A DNA stretch of 64,000 nucleotides, from assembly GCA_004352715.1 (NCBI GenBank), contig SCFE01000061.1, forward strand, positions 1,782,575 through 1,846,574, read 5' to 3'. The notes under the pieces are model-generated. The model ran no database searches. It had not been told where the DNA came from and saw only the letters and a list, made by a program, of their open reading frames with translations. Source of the stretch: Hofstenia miamia. Lineage: Eukaryota > Xenacoelomorpha > Acoela. Positions 11,035 through 23,698 of this stretch are shown here, one piece after another; the stretch's first letter is position 1, and each line of letters begins with the position of its first letter. The translations under genes were made by a program, and so were the position numbers.

Positions 11035-12842
11035 CAAAATCTGTTCTGTTCAGACTATGGAAATTAATTGCCAATGCATGATTTTGAAAATACCAAATGA
11101 TGAATAAAGCAACATAGCAGTGCACGGTTTGTTCTAACCGGAGAAGTAAGAGATGAGGAAGAGTGAGGAAGAGCTATCACACGATTATTAGTGTGCATAG
11201 TATGTAGTAGTGGTGTGTGAGTAAAACTTTTTTAATACCGCAATCGCATCCCAACAATACTTTATTATCCGTACCCGCCCATATTCGAGAATATATTATT
11301 ATTTGTTACTATTAATCATTTTAGAAATTTTCAACATTTCGAATACAATTCACATTCATTATGTTTTTTCAATATTATATGAATAAAAATAGTTCTTGAA
11401 AAAATCATATTTAAGATACTCATAATGAAGAATGAAAAGCTAAACTGTACCCGATAATAATTATGCACACCCGCCCTTACCTGTACATCACTATTTGTTT
11501 ACAACGTAGTAGTGTTATTCAGTTTGTACTTTAACACACATATAAATATCATTTTTTCGGTAGGGTCTGAATCTGAATGAATTACGATAGAAACAAATCG
11601 CCGTTTTCGAAGAAAATGAAGCAACCAATCATGAACAACGCTAACTCCATAATCACTAGACCAAAATGTTTTTTAAAAATACTTGTTTCACACAAGCTAG
11701 TGCTAAAATTGTGTGATGTTTACATTAATATGAGTTTGATTTTTTAGAATACTTTACAACAACAAAATGAAGCAAGAATCCGTGTTCAAGCATTTAGTGT
11801 AATATAAACAAAGAATAAGTATAACAAAGAGAAGTAGTAGGTCTATATTAGGTCGAATATACACGCTTTTCATTTCTTTCCTTTTACTTTTATTTATCAA
11901 TTAAGCGAACTAGGCGAGTTATTAATTGTATATTTTAATAAATAATAATATATAAAAAACTGTCAATTAATTTTTAGTGATTTAATACAGGCATGTCGTA
12001 TTAATTACCATGTACGCATCTTTTTTTGACGTTTAGTGAATTTCTGTCAATATAAAATTCAAAAATATTAACAATGAGTATTTTATTAACTTAGTTCTTG
12101 TGGGGTAGCGCGAGTCAGAGGCGGAATCGGATTGAGCTCTTCAAAGCAACACGGGTTGAGTTCGGGCGGGGAAATTTTTTTTTAGGTTTAATAAGATAAA
12201 ATAATAATATAATTTGTTGTGATCATTGCAATGTATTTAATATCTAAAATTTGTGAAAAACATATTTGTTCATGTGAAACACCTGTTGATGAATTAGGTA
12301 CCCATGGTTTATCTTGCAAGAAGAGTGCTGGCAGGTTTAGCCGACATAGTCACCTAAATGATTTTTTTAAACGCACAATAGGTACTGCCGGTTACAATTC
12401 TGTTTTAGAGCCACCAGGTTTATGTCGAAGCGATGGGAAACGACCAGACGGAATGACCTTAATACCCTGGTCTCGCGGACAATCTCTCGTGTGGGACGTC
12501 ACCGTTGTGGATTCACTGGCGCCTAGTCGCATTTGTCGGGACGTTAATCATATCAAAGAGGCCGAGGAACGCAAAGCTGCAAAGTATACCGAAATATCCA
12601 ATAGCGGCTACTTGTTCCAACCCCTTGCTTTCGATACTCAAGGAAATTGCGGACCTTCGACGAAAAGTTTTTTGAAAGATCTAGGAGACAAACTTGTAAA
12701 TATATCTGGCGATAAACGAGCAAAAGAATTTCTGTATCAATCAATAACATCGATAATTATTCAACATAATGCCGCTTGTGTACTAGGGACTTTAGATAAA
12801 CAAGAACGCATGGACGAAATCTTTACTTTGTTGTAATTTCTA
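11035..12842. repeat. Block duplicated around a single N, copy 2 (1808 bases)
   Basis: Second copy of 9226-11033. It runs on without a break into the hAT relic to the right, so this copy shows the true right-hand context, while copy 1 shows the true left-hand context. Confidence 0.9.
12231..12836 (+). CDS. Zinc-knuckle plus PD-(D/E)XK-like domain protein, copy 2
   Basis: Same 201-residue protein as at 10422-11027, with a single visible substitution (Pro for Ala in LEPPGLC). Sixteen bases of its coding sequence (CAGGTTTATGTCGAAG, 12425-12440) recur just after its stop, at 12845-12860. It is probably the same locus as copy 1, represented twice. Confidence 0.65.
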   Translation: MYLISKICEKHICSCETPVDELGTHGLSCKKSAGRFSRHSHLNDFFKRTIGTAGYNSVLEPPGLCRSDGKRPDGMTLIPWSRGQSLVWDVTVVDSLAPSRICRDVNHIKEAEERKAAKYTEISNSGYLFQPLAFDTQGNCGPSTKSFLKDLGDKLVNISGDKRAKEFLYQSITSIIIQHNAACVLGTLDKQERMDEIFTLL

Positions 12843-12860
12843 AACAGGTTTATGTCGAAG

Positions 12861-13670
12861 GTGTTCTCATTGCGACTTTTTCAGGTTGTGCTAATCGACA
12901 TTTGATCGCGGATAACATTCAGTGGTTTTCTGATGAGAAAAGAAGTATAGAAGACATATTTGGCTAAAAAGGGGTTGCATATGTCGGTAGTTATTGTAGT
13001 AAATGATTGCCAAGCACATTCGTTTCTAGCCTGAAGATGCTGTGATTTTAAATCAAGTTTAAGATCATTTTAATGTTGGCATTTTGGAATTAACTGATGA
13101 ATTGGAAGTTGCCGCATATATTCTTGTAGAAAACAAAGCTTCTTGATATTGGTTTTAACATGCGCTTTTTTGAAACTCATTTGTACTTATGTTGATGCTT
13201 GTTATTAAACGTTGATTAATAAATCTATTGAAAATGAAAAAAAATATCAAGGACATTGTAAAATTGTTTAACGAATTTGGATTAAAAAGCACTAACTCGT
13301 ATCAGCGCGTTTATAATGGCATGGAGATAATTGTTAAGTCTAAAAGTAGACTCATCAGCATCAAAAATGACTTGAACAAAGAATAAAAACTAGGGTTTTG
13401 GATTTATAGACATTTTATCATGGATCTGCTAGTACTTCAGTTTGTCATGAATGAATTATCTTCTGAAATTAAAAGCTTTCCATTTCGATTTGTTTTTACA
13501 GTGGCACCTAGTCGATCTGAAAGAGACTTTTCTTCTTGTGGGCTTCCTGTGACTGCAAAACGCTCCTCAAAGCACCTGAAACCATAGAAGCCTTAGAAAT
13601 ACTAAATTCTTTTTCAAAACATAAAAAATTAAATTTTAAATACATATTTAAAGAATTATAATTTTCATCA
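12861..13670 (+). mobile_element. hAT transposase relic
   Basis: Broken frames on the plus strand encode hAT-like pieces: SIEDIFG near 12950, a segment with KDIVKLFNEFGL near 13240, and near 13500 APSERDFS-type sequence (VAPSRSERDFSSCGLPVTAKR). The last is the C-terminal dimerisation motif of hAT transposases, normally (A/P)xSxxSERxFSxxG. Stops lie between the pieces, so this is a dead remnant. Confidence 0.65.
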
Positions 13671-14690
13671 AATTAATACTCGATTTTTGAAGTTCAGAAT
13701 GAAATCGGGTTAAAATTTTCATTTCGGGTTCAGGTCCGGAAACGGGTTGAGCATACATTATCTGTGAGGCCGGGTTGATTGCGGGAGTAGAATATTACCC
13801 CTACAATACGGTTACCAGAGACGTCCACAACGATTTTCTGACGCGGGGGACATGTTAGTCATGACTGAAACTTGACGTATTCTTATGTTTATAATAGCAA
13901 ATAGGAAATGAGTGTTTAAAGCAAGTTTAAAATTTTCAATCAAATCGAATAAGTAATTGTCTATTTAATCCTAATTAAATCGATTTCAAAAACCCCACAT
14001 CACCCAGGCTTACTATATGCATTAAATTTTGACAGTCACTGAATTTCGCATTTCTCGTCAAATCCAATAATTATTTACTCAACCAGAAAAGACGTTTTAT
14101 AAACTTGAATTTGCAAAAAACCGAAATCATCACACGTGCTCTACGCTTATTTAGCAGACGTTTCTTTTTGTAGGGATTTGTGAAAGTACTCACCCTTTGC
14201 CTCACATTCCAAGACATAGATGAGCGAAAGGCCCAATTAACCAGAAGTTATTGCAAACAACGATGTATTTGGAAATAATTTGACTATCGGTCTGATGTGT
14301 GTTATATGACCAATGTTGTTCACAGAGAACACCTTTAAATGACTGTAATGCAGAAAAGTCCATCTTAGTACCATCACTATTCAATATTTATTTAAACTAC
14401 ATTTATGTAATGGAAAAAGTAGAATGTGTTTAACATGCGAATGACATGGTCATATTCGATCAGATATTGTTTCATACAATAGATGACAGTGTGCGATATA
14501 TTTTTGAAAAACTTTAAATTTGATTGAATATTGAAAGGACGAAATCCTTAGCAACAGAATCTTAAATTTATGATATGTTTTTTTACTGTACTAGTTAATC
14601 CATTTCAAGAGAAAGGGCTCTTAAAAAACCAAACAATCTACATATCTAAACAAGTATTTACAAATTGCATAAAACTCTAGAACGCTGTCT
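13671..14690. other. Non-coding stretch between hAT relic and RTF2
   Basis: CGGGTT-rich patches at 13700-13790 may be the decayed end of the hAT element. The minus-strand frame at 14202-14384 has no recognisable domain. The part nearest 14690 is the presumed 3' UTR of RTF2; a minus-strand AATAAA (plus-strand TTTATT) lies near 14388. Confidence 0.5.
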
Positions 14691-17600
14691 TTATCCAAAA
14701 TAATAAGGATGAGTTTTCGAAGAGAATATTGAAGGCTTATCGTCGATAAGATCCTTGCTTTTGTGAAATAGTGACTTGAAAATTTTAGATGATTTTTCTT
14801 TGTCTTCAATTTCTTTCTAAATAACAAAATATCAAAGCAAAATAAAAATTGTCAAACAAATTATAAGTTAAAGTATTAGTAAACTGTCTTCATCTGAAAA
14901 GGTAAGTAAATTGAATCCGTAGCTTGAAGTTGAAAAAAACGGGAATTGAAAGATATTTCAATATTTAATCAATGTCAAAGTGAATCAGTATAGACAATAA
15001 TTTAAATGAATATGCAATGAAATTTACATACACACAAGGATCAGTCATCGATCACTACTACGATTTAATAGACTCACAATTCAACGGGATAAATCTAATA
15101 TTAATCATGAATGTTTTATCAGTGTGAGGGTTTATTGGTTGTTAAACAACAATTATTACACTAGCGGCTGCAATAAGTCTTTGAAATTTTTAGCATACAT
15201 TTGTAAATTGTGACAATTTGGCTTAATCTGTTCAATAGAAATTTGCTGCTCTACAATCTACAGAAAGAAACTCACTAATGACATCAACCGAATCTCGATT
15301 GATTGGGTTTTGTAACAGGTCTCAAATGAATTGATAATTGTAATTGAACGGATATATATGAATTTTACATAAAAACACTTATGGTTTGGAACTTTAAGCG
15401 TATAAAAACAGCAAAAAGTATAATTGAACATAGTTGGAATTGGTTTCTACAAGAACAAAGATCATGGCATGCCATTTCTGAGATCAGAATCAAACTTGTC
15501 AACGAGCCGAGCTTCTAACGAGCTTGAGCACAGTATTTGATATACAACGAGCCCAAAACGAGCCTATTTTAGGCAAAGCAAGTTTATAGTTCTGCTTGTT
15601 AATTTGATTATGGAGATTTGTCTTATTTTTTGAAGTCAGTATGCCTTTCCTATAATCTTATTTAAGAAATGTTTATTAAATAATAGGAAGAGCTATGTAA
15701 AAAATTCTTTGAGCACAATATTTTTACAAAAATACCGAGCTAAAACGAGCCTCATTCAAAGATTTTATGTGGCGAGCCGAGCTTGGAAATGTCGACTCGT
15801 TGACAAGTCTGATCAGAATATAATATTATATATATATATTAATTGTAAAAAAATAAATTATTATTAGAGCTATGATTTATGTATATACCTGAATTTCAGC
15901 AATATCAGAATTTAGTGTTGACACTTTCTGATTTGAAGATTTGATTGAATTATGTGATAAAGCAGAATTGGTCAATTTAGACTTCTTTGATTCAACTTCT
16001 GAATCACAGTCTCTCTTTAACTAAAGACAAAAGTTAAATCCTTTACAAAATTCATAAATTCTAAATTGAATAGTATACTTCACATATAGGCGCAACAGAC
16101 CCAATATTAGAACACATTTATGGATAAGTCTAAATTAACTAAAATTCTAATATAGTGCTTAGACAAAATACTATTTGAATGAACTATATTTCAAGTTCAA
16201 GTTGTGTCACGTTTGAGAAGGATTCCAAATAATATTATTAAATATATTTAATTTTGGCAAATTATCATAATCCCATACGTAACATTCTTTAAGTTAATTC
16301 GAAATAATAACAGATTAACGTTACGTTTTTCATCAAACAGAGAATATATTTTTTCTGAAATTTGATATATGTGTTTGCTTTGAAAATTGATTCATTTTTT
16401 TCTAAATCATTGTACACTTGATTTATTTGATTTGGTATAAAGGATCACAAATACTTTTATATCAATATACTATTAGCTCAGTATTATGAAAACCCAAACA
16501 ACTAGTAAGTCAATCAATTGTAATTAATAACTTTTATAACAGAAAATTATTCAAAAATGTCGACAACTAATTGTGTAAGTGAAAATTAAAAAAAACAAGA
16601 GTACCTTATTCGCTCTTTTAACAGCAGCACGTTGTTCAATTTTAAGGAGCAAATCCTTTTCGACTTCTGGAGAGGGATAAATGGTAATGATGTCGTTGGA
16701 ATTAAAGTTGGCATTGCACTAAAAAAGTATCAAAAGCAACATAAAACATTTGCATAACAGATATTGAACGCACAAGCGATGCAATAGTATTGTCAATCAA
16801 TGGAAAGCGTTAATCACTTAGTTTGCATTCTAGTGTTTCGTGCCAAGATTTATAAGCAATACAACATTTGTTTTGAATAAAAAGTCGATGTGACGATGTC
16901 TGTTGCATTGAGGATAAAGACACACAATGGATAAAAAAAAACATCAGATGTATGAAATTAAATATAGGAAATATTTTTGCATGAATAAATTGCTGGTAAA
17001 AGTACCATTTGCTTGCACATTGAAGAAGTACTATTCCGATTGGGGCAATTCAAATTTCGGTATCAAATAAGGTAAAATGCTTTAACAACTTATTTATAAA
17101 TATTTCCAGTCCCAATTTTACAATAACAATTAAATAAATATTAAATCAAAAACCGAGCTGGTATTAATGTTTAAATGAGAAAAAAATTATAAAAACATAC
17201 CACGGGACACTTTTCATTGGAGTGAATTTCTTTGAAGGCTCTTTCTGAAAGAACACATCCACAGTTCCAAATAAAAATAAACCTAATAGAAACCCATATG
17301 AAAGGAGTAATTAAATGAACACATACCCATATGACCCATTCATGTCAATACCCACAATTGGACAAATAAATTGAGCGGATTTATCCATTCCACATGGAGC
17401 ATCACTTTTTTCAATGGCGTATTTTGAACTGGCATTCGAAGCACGGGTTAGCTTCAATGTCTTCACATCCTAAATGGCAAAATAATATTGTAGCGTAAAC
17501 TAAAACCACTTTAATCGATTTTATGTGAGAAAGCGAAGGTATTCGATCAGCTGATTTATCCAACAGATACTCGATGATCTTGTCTTTATTATAAAGGCGT

Positions 17601-19965
17601 CCCAGTTGACAACCAACAACAGGCGGCTTAAGAACTTCCTGTGAAAGCTGACAATGACGCCAAATCATTAATCTTTCTAAATCCCGAGGAAGCTAAATAA
17701 ATGATAATGTTGAAAATATCTTGATAAGCAATCAGTATTCAACATCCACTACATTTTATATTCAAGATTCAGCAAGAATTATAATAGAAGTTCACATTTG
17801 ATATTTTTTTGAGTAACAGAAAGCGATTGAGATTTGTGAATAAATTTTATGGGATATGTTGTGGCCTTATTAATGATATAAATTTAAATTCAATTGTAAT
17901 AGCAAGTACTTACTGTATTTATTTTGATAAATATTATTCTGCGTAGATAAATGACAGTTGAATGAGGAAGACGGGTTTGTTTAAAAGTGTCCTATTATCC
18001 TCTAGAATTAGAATAACCGTTTTTAAAATATTTTCACAGGAATAAGATCAAATGCTATATTACTTGAAAAGACGCTAGCTTGTGTGTGTCTTAAATCGAT
18101 TTTTATTGGAGGGGGGGGGGGGGGGGGNNNNNNNNNNNNNNNNNNNNNNNNNNNNNNNNNNNNNNNNNNNNNNNNNNNNNNNNNNNNNNNNNNNNNNNNN
18201 NNNNNNNNNNNNNNNNNNNNNNNNNNNNNNNNNNNNNNNNNNNNNNNNNGGGGGGGGGGCGGCGCCGGTGCAAAAGTTCACCCCAATCACTTATCTTAAA
18301 AAATCAAAACTGACAGTAGCTGAAGGCTCACAACAAGTATTCATCACATGAAATTAAATTTAGTGAAAAAAATGTGTTCAATAACCTTGTCCAAAAAATG
18401 TTATGGACATTTTGTCAGAGGATAGTACTAACATATATTTATATTGACATTTTTTGTTTCATGTTTAACTCGTTTTATTGCCCATAATGCATTTCTTTGC
18501 TACAGTTTTGGTAGCACGGGTGGAATAAAGAATTGTGCAGCACAATTTGTATCACAGATAAAACAATAGGACAAAATTGCATCAATTCATTTTATGTGTG
18601 ATTTCATATAAAAATACCGACATAAACATTATAATATGCAAACAATATGCAAAATAACTGTGTGCATTTAATGTTATATTTTAAGAGAAGCTATCTGCCA
18701 AAGTTCAAAGTGATTGGATCGGGATTAAGGAAACTAAGGAGGGTGTGAAATTCTTCGTATACATTTGAAACTCACTAAATTTACTTCTATATGCTTGAAA
18801 CACCTTGAAAAAACCTCTTTTCGACATGAATTTATAGTGATAAATTACAGCGTTACTAAGGATGCAGTTCCATACTTTCCAGGACTACCTAGCAATCTTT
18901 CTAAGGTTTGGGATTTTTTTAATAATAATTCTAAAATTCCGATTTCGAAGTTTAAATATTTTCTGATAGTGTTAAATTTTATTTAAAAATGATATATAAT
19001 ATATATATATGAGAAATTTGCGAATGTAGCTCGCTTGCAGCATGTATTTCATTTAACGCGTTTTTTCGGATTTTTATATATATTTATATGTATGTCGTTT
19101 GCGTATATTTGCTCAGTTAAACCAAAATCTTTAATTCGTTTATTGCAGATATTTAATGTACATGAATTATACTTGATATATAGACCTAATTGAAACAAAA
19201 CCGAGTCTAGAAAAGCATTTTCAACCGTATATTGCGTGATCAACAACAACTATCTGTGCTATACTCCAAACGTCGGCGTTATAGCAAATTAATAATGACA
19301 CGTACATGTGAAATTTACTCATCAAACTAGACAAAGGGTATCAGAAAGCTTAATGAAATCTGTAGGAAGCATTGAATCCTCTACTTTTTGGGAAAGTAAA
19401 TGTTTGAATTCTTTTGAAGGAACTGGATGCTTGCTATTTTACACAATTTTTACATCTAAGTGATTGGAGTTCTATAATGGGATACTACAGTTAATGGGAA
19501 TGTAGCCAAAACTTCGTTAGTATTTTTCATTTAAATCGCTTTGTTCTAAATATGATGTGTGATTGAAATACATTCCAGAACATTATTCACATTTCATCAC
19601 ACATTAACACTGTTTACGAAGTACTACAACATTGTATCTATATATTATCAACGATCATCGTCTTATCTAGTATTTGATGCTATTCACTTCATTAAAAAAT
19701 TCCACTTATAATGCAACGTATCAAATTCTTGAATGCTACAAATTAAATTTACGCGATGATGTTGTTAAATTTGCAGATCCCAAAGCAGTGTATTCCAATG
19801 AACTAGGTCGACCGCTCAAAACTAAACGTAATACATAACTTGAAATACTATTAGATTTATCGAATTCAAAACCTGAAAAATAACACAAACCTTTTCTGCA
19901 TCTTTAGATTTATGAAATCGAAGGCAATCTCTTCGCTTTGTTATTGTGCCTCCGTCTCCACCCAT
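14691..19965 (-). CDS. RTF2: Replication termination factor 2, seven exons, complete
   Basis: Splicing seven minus-strand exons gives a 284-residue protein: 19965-19891, 17692-17510, 17469-17327, 17282-17201, 16718-16605, 16020-15889, 14816-14691. All join in frame at GT-AG borders. The start MGGDGGTITKRRD matches the family signature MGxDGGTIPKR. A U-box/RING-like region follows (HCQLSQEVL, LGRLYNKDKIIEYLLDKS), then FICPIVGIDMNG, NCGCVLSERAFKEI and CPVCNANF, the second RING-like zinc site with its cysteines kept. A basic, Ser/Lys-rich tail ends SKIFKSLFHKSK...THPYYFG. Human RTF2 is about 306 residues, so this is full length. RTF2 acts at stalled replication forks in the nucleus and is removed by proteasome shuttle proteins in vertebrates. 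The exon 2 donor (GTGGTT) is chosen over one six bases away because it restores the conserved HIKSIK-D-V reading. Confidence 0.93.
15491..15811. mobile_element. hAT-type miniature element in RTF2 intron 6
   Basis: A 321-base non-coding element has inverted ends (CAAACTTGTCAACGAG at left; the right end reads CAGACTTGTCAACGAG in reverse). It is flanked by a perfect 8-base duplication ATCAGAAT at 15483-15490 and 15812-15819. The 8-base target and CA-G start fit the hAT superfamily. CGAGCC motifs are repeated inside. Confidence 0.9.
18109..18259. repeat. Poly-G tract with assembly gap in RTF2 intron 1
   Basis: A run of G is interrupted by Ns at 18128-18249. Reading frames across it are artefacts. 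It lies inside the 2.2 kb first intron of RTF2. Confidence 0.95.
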
Positions 19966-20825
19966 TATAAAAATAACTAAAATACAAAACAAAGTAAATT
20001 TAAATGCTTTGAAATGAAATCAACGTTTACGGTTGGCGATAAATTAAAAAATTTTAAACGAATTTCGATTCAGTTAAAAATATTATTAATTTGCCTATTA
20101 GTAGTACTTTGAATGCATTCGCAATAACTTCATTAGCCTATCATGCCAAAACAATTTATTATATCAAACGGTTCTTTAAAGTTGTATGGTCAACTAAACG
20201 TGAAAAAAGCCTTTGCTACATTGCTCAAGAAAAACATTAATCTCTTTTCAAATGTAGATAAAGAATTTGTGACTTATTTTATGCACTAATTAACAATATC
20301 TGCCAATGTTAACGACACATTTTTATACTAAATATGAAGACTTAATAATGTCAAGACCACCAAACAGTGTTGACAAAAAAGTTTATTTTTTACAAAAAAC
20401 GTTTTAAGCGTCTAAAACGTTTTAAACATACCCAGTTCAAGGTACAATAATTTTAATAAAAACACATATAGTAGCAAACATTAAATTATGATAAAGTTTT
20501 CATTTTTCATTTCATACACGCAAACAACACACAAGTTATGCTATTTTTTCAATAGAAAATCGTTCATAAAAGTACGAATGGACGAAACCCCAAAGTTATT
20601 CTCCAAACTTTCCTATATAAATTTGAAAAAAAAACATTTAAAAAACACTGCAAAATTTCCACATTTTATTTACCGATTTTTTGAACCGAATTTATTGATA
20701 GCATGACCACGTTGCATACATTTTTAATGCAAACATGAAATTGAAAACGAAGGTGCTGAACACCTTGTTGAATGCACCAATGAGATCTGTATAACTTTAG
20801 CTTCCAAAGAAGATTCCTCGAGGTT
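19966..20825. other. Non-coding stretch upstream of RTF2
   Basis: The minus strand has GTATTTTAG ending 13 bases before the RTF2 ATG, an acceptor-like site that could receive a leader or a 5' UTR exon. Two direct copies of AAAACGTTTTA occur at about 20397-20427. No gene is seen. Confidence 0.45.
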
Positions 20826-20829
20826 TTCT

Positions 20830-22650
20830 TGATCGTGAGTTTCTGTGTGGGTTATCTTGTGCCGAACTTAAAGCTTCCCTTGCTAAAATCTCCTCCCAAC
20901 CCCAAGCCACTGTTGATTCCTCATCAACTGACAAAGTTCAACCTTCATATTCTTCTATTCTCAAAGGCATTAAGCAAGAAGAGAACTTGCAGAAAAAAAG
21001 CGTTCAACATTATCATCAGTGGCTCTCTAGCTTCTTTAAATCCAGAAGTCCTATTTACTGAAATTTCGGAATTTTTGAAAATTGAGATTAATTTCCCCTT
21101 CGGATTTAAACACATTGGCAAGTTGTCTACAGATAACAAACAGTTCTTCTTGGTTTCCTTCAAGGACGTTGCTAAACGCAATCTGTACATAAAATCTACC
21201 AAAAGGATTCGCTCACGAGTTTATTCCTTTGTTTCATCAAATTATAGTTCACAATTCCTGGCCAGATATTTGGAAGTGTGCTCATGTTGTTTCTTTGTTC
21301 AAGAACGGGAGTCGCTCTGTTGTCTCTAACTACCGCCCTATCAGTTTGTTGCACACGCTCTCCATCTTATTTGAGCGCATTCTCCTCAATTTTATCTATC
21401 CTCATGTTCGGGATCATATTTCCAAGGATCAGCATGGTTTTATGAGAAATCGCAGTACAATCACTCAACTTCTTTTACATTGTGGCAAATTTTACGAGTC
21501 TCTAGATAACTCTACTCCATATGATTGTGTGTACTTCGATTTTCGTAAGGCCTTTGATACTGTTGATCACGACATTCTCATTTGTAAACTCTGAAAATAT
21601 GGTTTAGATGAGGATGTTATTGTCCTATTCTCTTCTTACTTATCTGGCAGGTATCAGTGTGTGAAGCTTGGTAATATTCTGTCTTCTGCCATTTAAGTCA
21701 CCAGTGGCGTTCCTCAGGGCAGTGTCCTGGGGCCTTTGCTATTTTTATTGTTTATCGACGACATATCTGATTCGCTGTTATCTGCCCATGAGCACTTATT
21801 TGTTGATGATCTCAAAGCCGCTTCCTCAAGAAGTGTTTGCCTTAAAGATGACGCATCAAGGCTCGCAATCTGGTCCAATGAAAATCACATTCTGTTTAAT
21901 TTGGATAAATTAAAGTATATTTGCTACTTCGGCAATGAAACTACTTTCTACTTGGACAACTGTTCTATTACTGCTGCTAATTCCATCAAAAACTTAGGTG
22001 TTGTCTTCACTAGCGATTTATCATGGTCACAGCACATTAATCTTTGCATTAGTACGTGCACTCGAACTCTTCATTCTATTAAACGCAACATTCCTTTCAA
22101 CACTCCTGTAAGATCTAAGTTGGCTTTTCTTTCTATATTGACTTATGGCTCGCAGATTTAGTATGCGAATATTACTACTCTCCGTTGGATTTTACCTGGA
22201 TGTGTTAATTACAAGAATCGCCTTTTGGAACTGATAATTTTAGCTATTGCTTATCTCCTTTTTTTACAAGGTTATTGAAAGGCCACGGTGGCATTAATAT
22301 TTGGGATTTAATTGAGTTACATCCACAGAATTATCCGCGTCTTGGAAACCGCCCTCTCTATCTCAAAGCATCGTTCTAAATGGAAATGCGAAGAAGGATT
22401 TTTTAATCGTGCTGTTCGGTCTATTAATTACATCAATTCTCAGCAACCCATCAATATTTTTAACTAATCTATCGATTCTATTAAGTTTCGGGTGAAATCG
22501 TATTTATTACGACGTACAGAGACTGATTTTGACCTGAGAAATTCGTGTAGTTTTCGTATCTCGTGTAAACGCAGTAATTGCTGAATCTGATTTTTATGTT
22601 TGTATTATAAACTGGTTTCTTTTTATCTATATGTAATCCTTCACTGTGGG
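20830..22650 (+). mobile_element. Internally deleted LINE (ORF1 piece joined to reverse transcriptase)
   Basis: From about 20990 to 21230 there is an RNA-recognition-like ORF1 segment (NIIISGSLASLNPEVLFTE, KHIGKLSTDNKQFFLVSF). At about 21235 it passes straight into the start of a reverse transcriptase: NSWPDIWKCAHVV, NYRPISLLHTLS, QHGFMRNRST, DFRKAFDTVDHD, then SGVPQGSVLGPLLF and LFVDDLKA. The whole endonuclease domain and linker are absent. The YADD box reads FVDD, a change in the conserved Ala, and several stops are present. The thumb region runs to about 22160, with remnants to 22600. It is dead and could move only with outside help. Confidence 0.85.
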
Positions 22651-23698
22651 AATTAAGCCTGTTGTTGTTACGTTTGTATTTTATGTAGAGTCGGTTAACG
22701 GATGCTTCATAAAACTGTAATCAAAAGCAGGGTGATTTCACTTGTTTTGCATCTAACAGCATGCTTATTTTCACACATTTCTAAAGCAACCGATTTTGCA
22801 ATTTTGTCAATTAACGTGTTCTTCAATTATGTTTTAGTCAATAAATCCCCATTGTTTAGTAGATTTAAAGAAATTCTTGTCTTGACAGTAAAAACTCTTG
22901 ATTTTTGAGTTGTAATTAACATTTTTCCTTAAAAAGGTGCAATAGCCTAAGGAGATGATTCAATCCAGATATTTTTAGAGTTAGCCATTCGAACAGGGAC
23001 TATAATTCATGATTAATGGTCTCAATGTGAAAATTTTTAACAAAAAAGAAAGAATTAAATTTTTCATAAAAACCTAATCAAATATTTTCTATATTTATAC
23101 ACAAAAACTTCCTCAATGAATAAAACACATTGAATAATCGAAATTAATGTTTAGATTTTTACCACAATGTATTTGGAAATTTCACCTAAGGTAAGGATTT
23201 GACCTAAACCAAAAATGTATAGATTTTCATAAACATACTTTGATATCTTGCAATTTGTTTAGTAATAGATAATTTTTTATGATTTACAAGTTTTCGGTGC
23301 TATTGTCCTTAAATAACGCGTCCTGCGAATTTGGTTAATTATGGAAAGTTATCCGTCTATATTATTCTTTAAGCTTTTTACGCATGTTATTGCATTTCTC
23401 ATAGTTTTTTGTTCTAAATTAGTGTTTATTTCGCCTAAAGCTACGGGCAGACAATTTAGTAATATTCAGTGACATAGATCGTCCTTGTCATCGTGAAAGT
23501 GGGCTTTAGCTGAATTAAGCTGCTGCAGCGAATTTAAATGTAACTTTTAATTTTACGCTTTTAGCAAAGAGCATCCGCCAATGGTATTTTTCTCGCCTAC
23601 GCTTACATTATAACAAAAAATCTAAGCACAAGCTCTAGAGGGTTTATGGGAACTCGAGTTTAGTCGAGTCTAGTTCTCGCCTGGTTTAGAGATAGCTA
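22651..23698. other. Non-coding AT-rich stretch
   Basis: No gene or clear repeat is seen, apart from a 27-base sequence at 23675-23701 that recurs at 24978-25004 (see the element between them). Confidence 0.4.

Noticed and set aside
9226-12842. True tandem gene duplication of the endonuclease ORF
   Set aside because: Both edges coincide with a single N; an assembly overlap explains it better.
14202-14384. Minus-strand frame of 60 codons near the RTF2 3' end
   Set aside because: No recognisable domain, splice context or conservation signal that I can see.
17411-17668. Single-exon gene of 85 codons starting MIWRHC
   Set aside because: It is RTF2 exon 2 read through into the next intron.
18075-18351. 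Open frames of Gly or Pro runs
   Set aside because: Products of a poly-G tract and an N gap inside an RTF2 intron.
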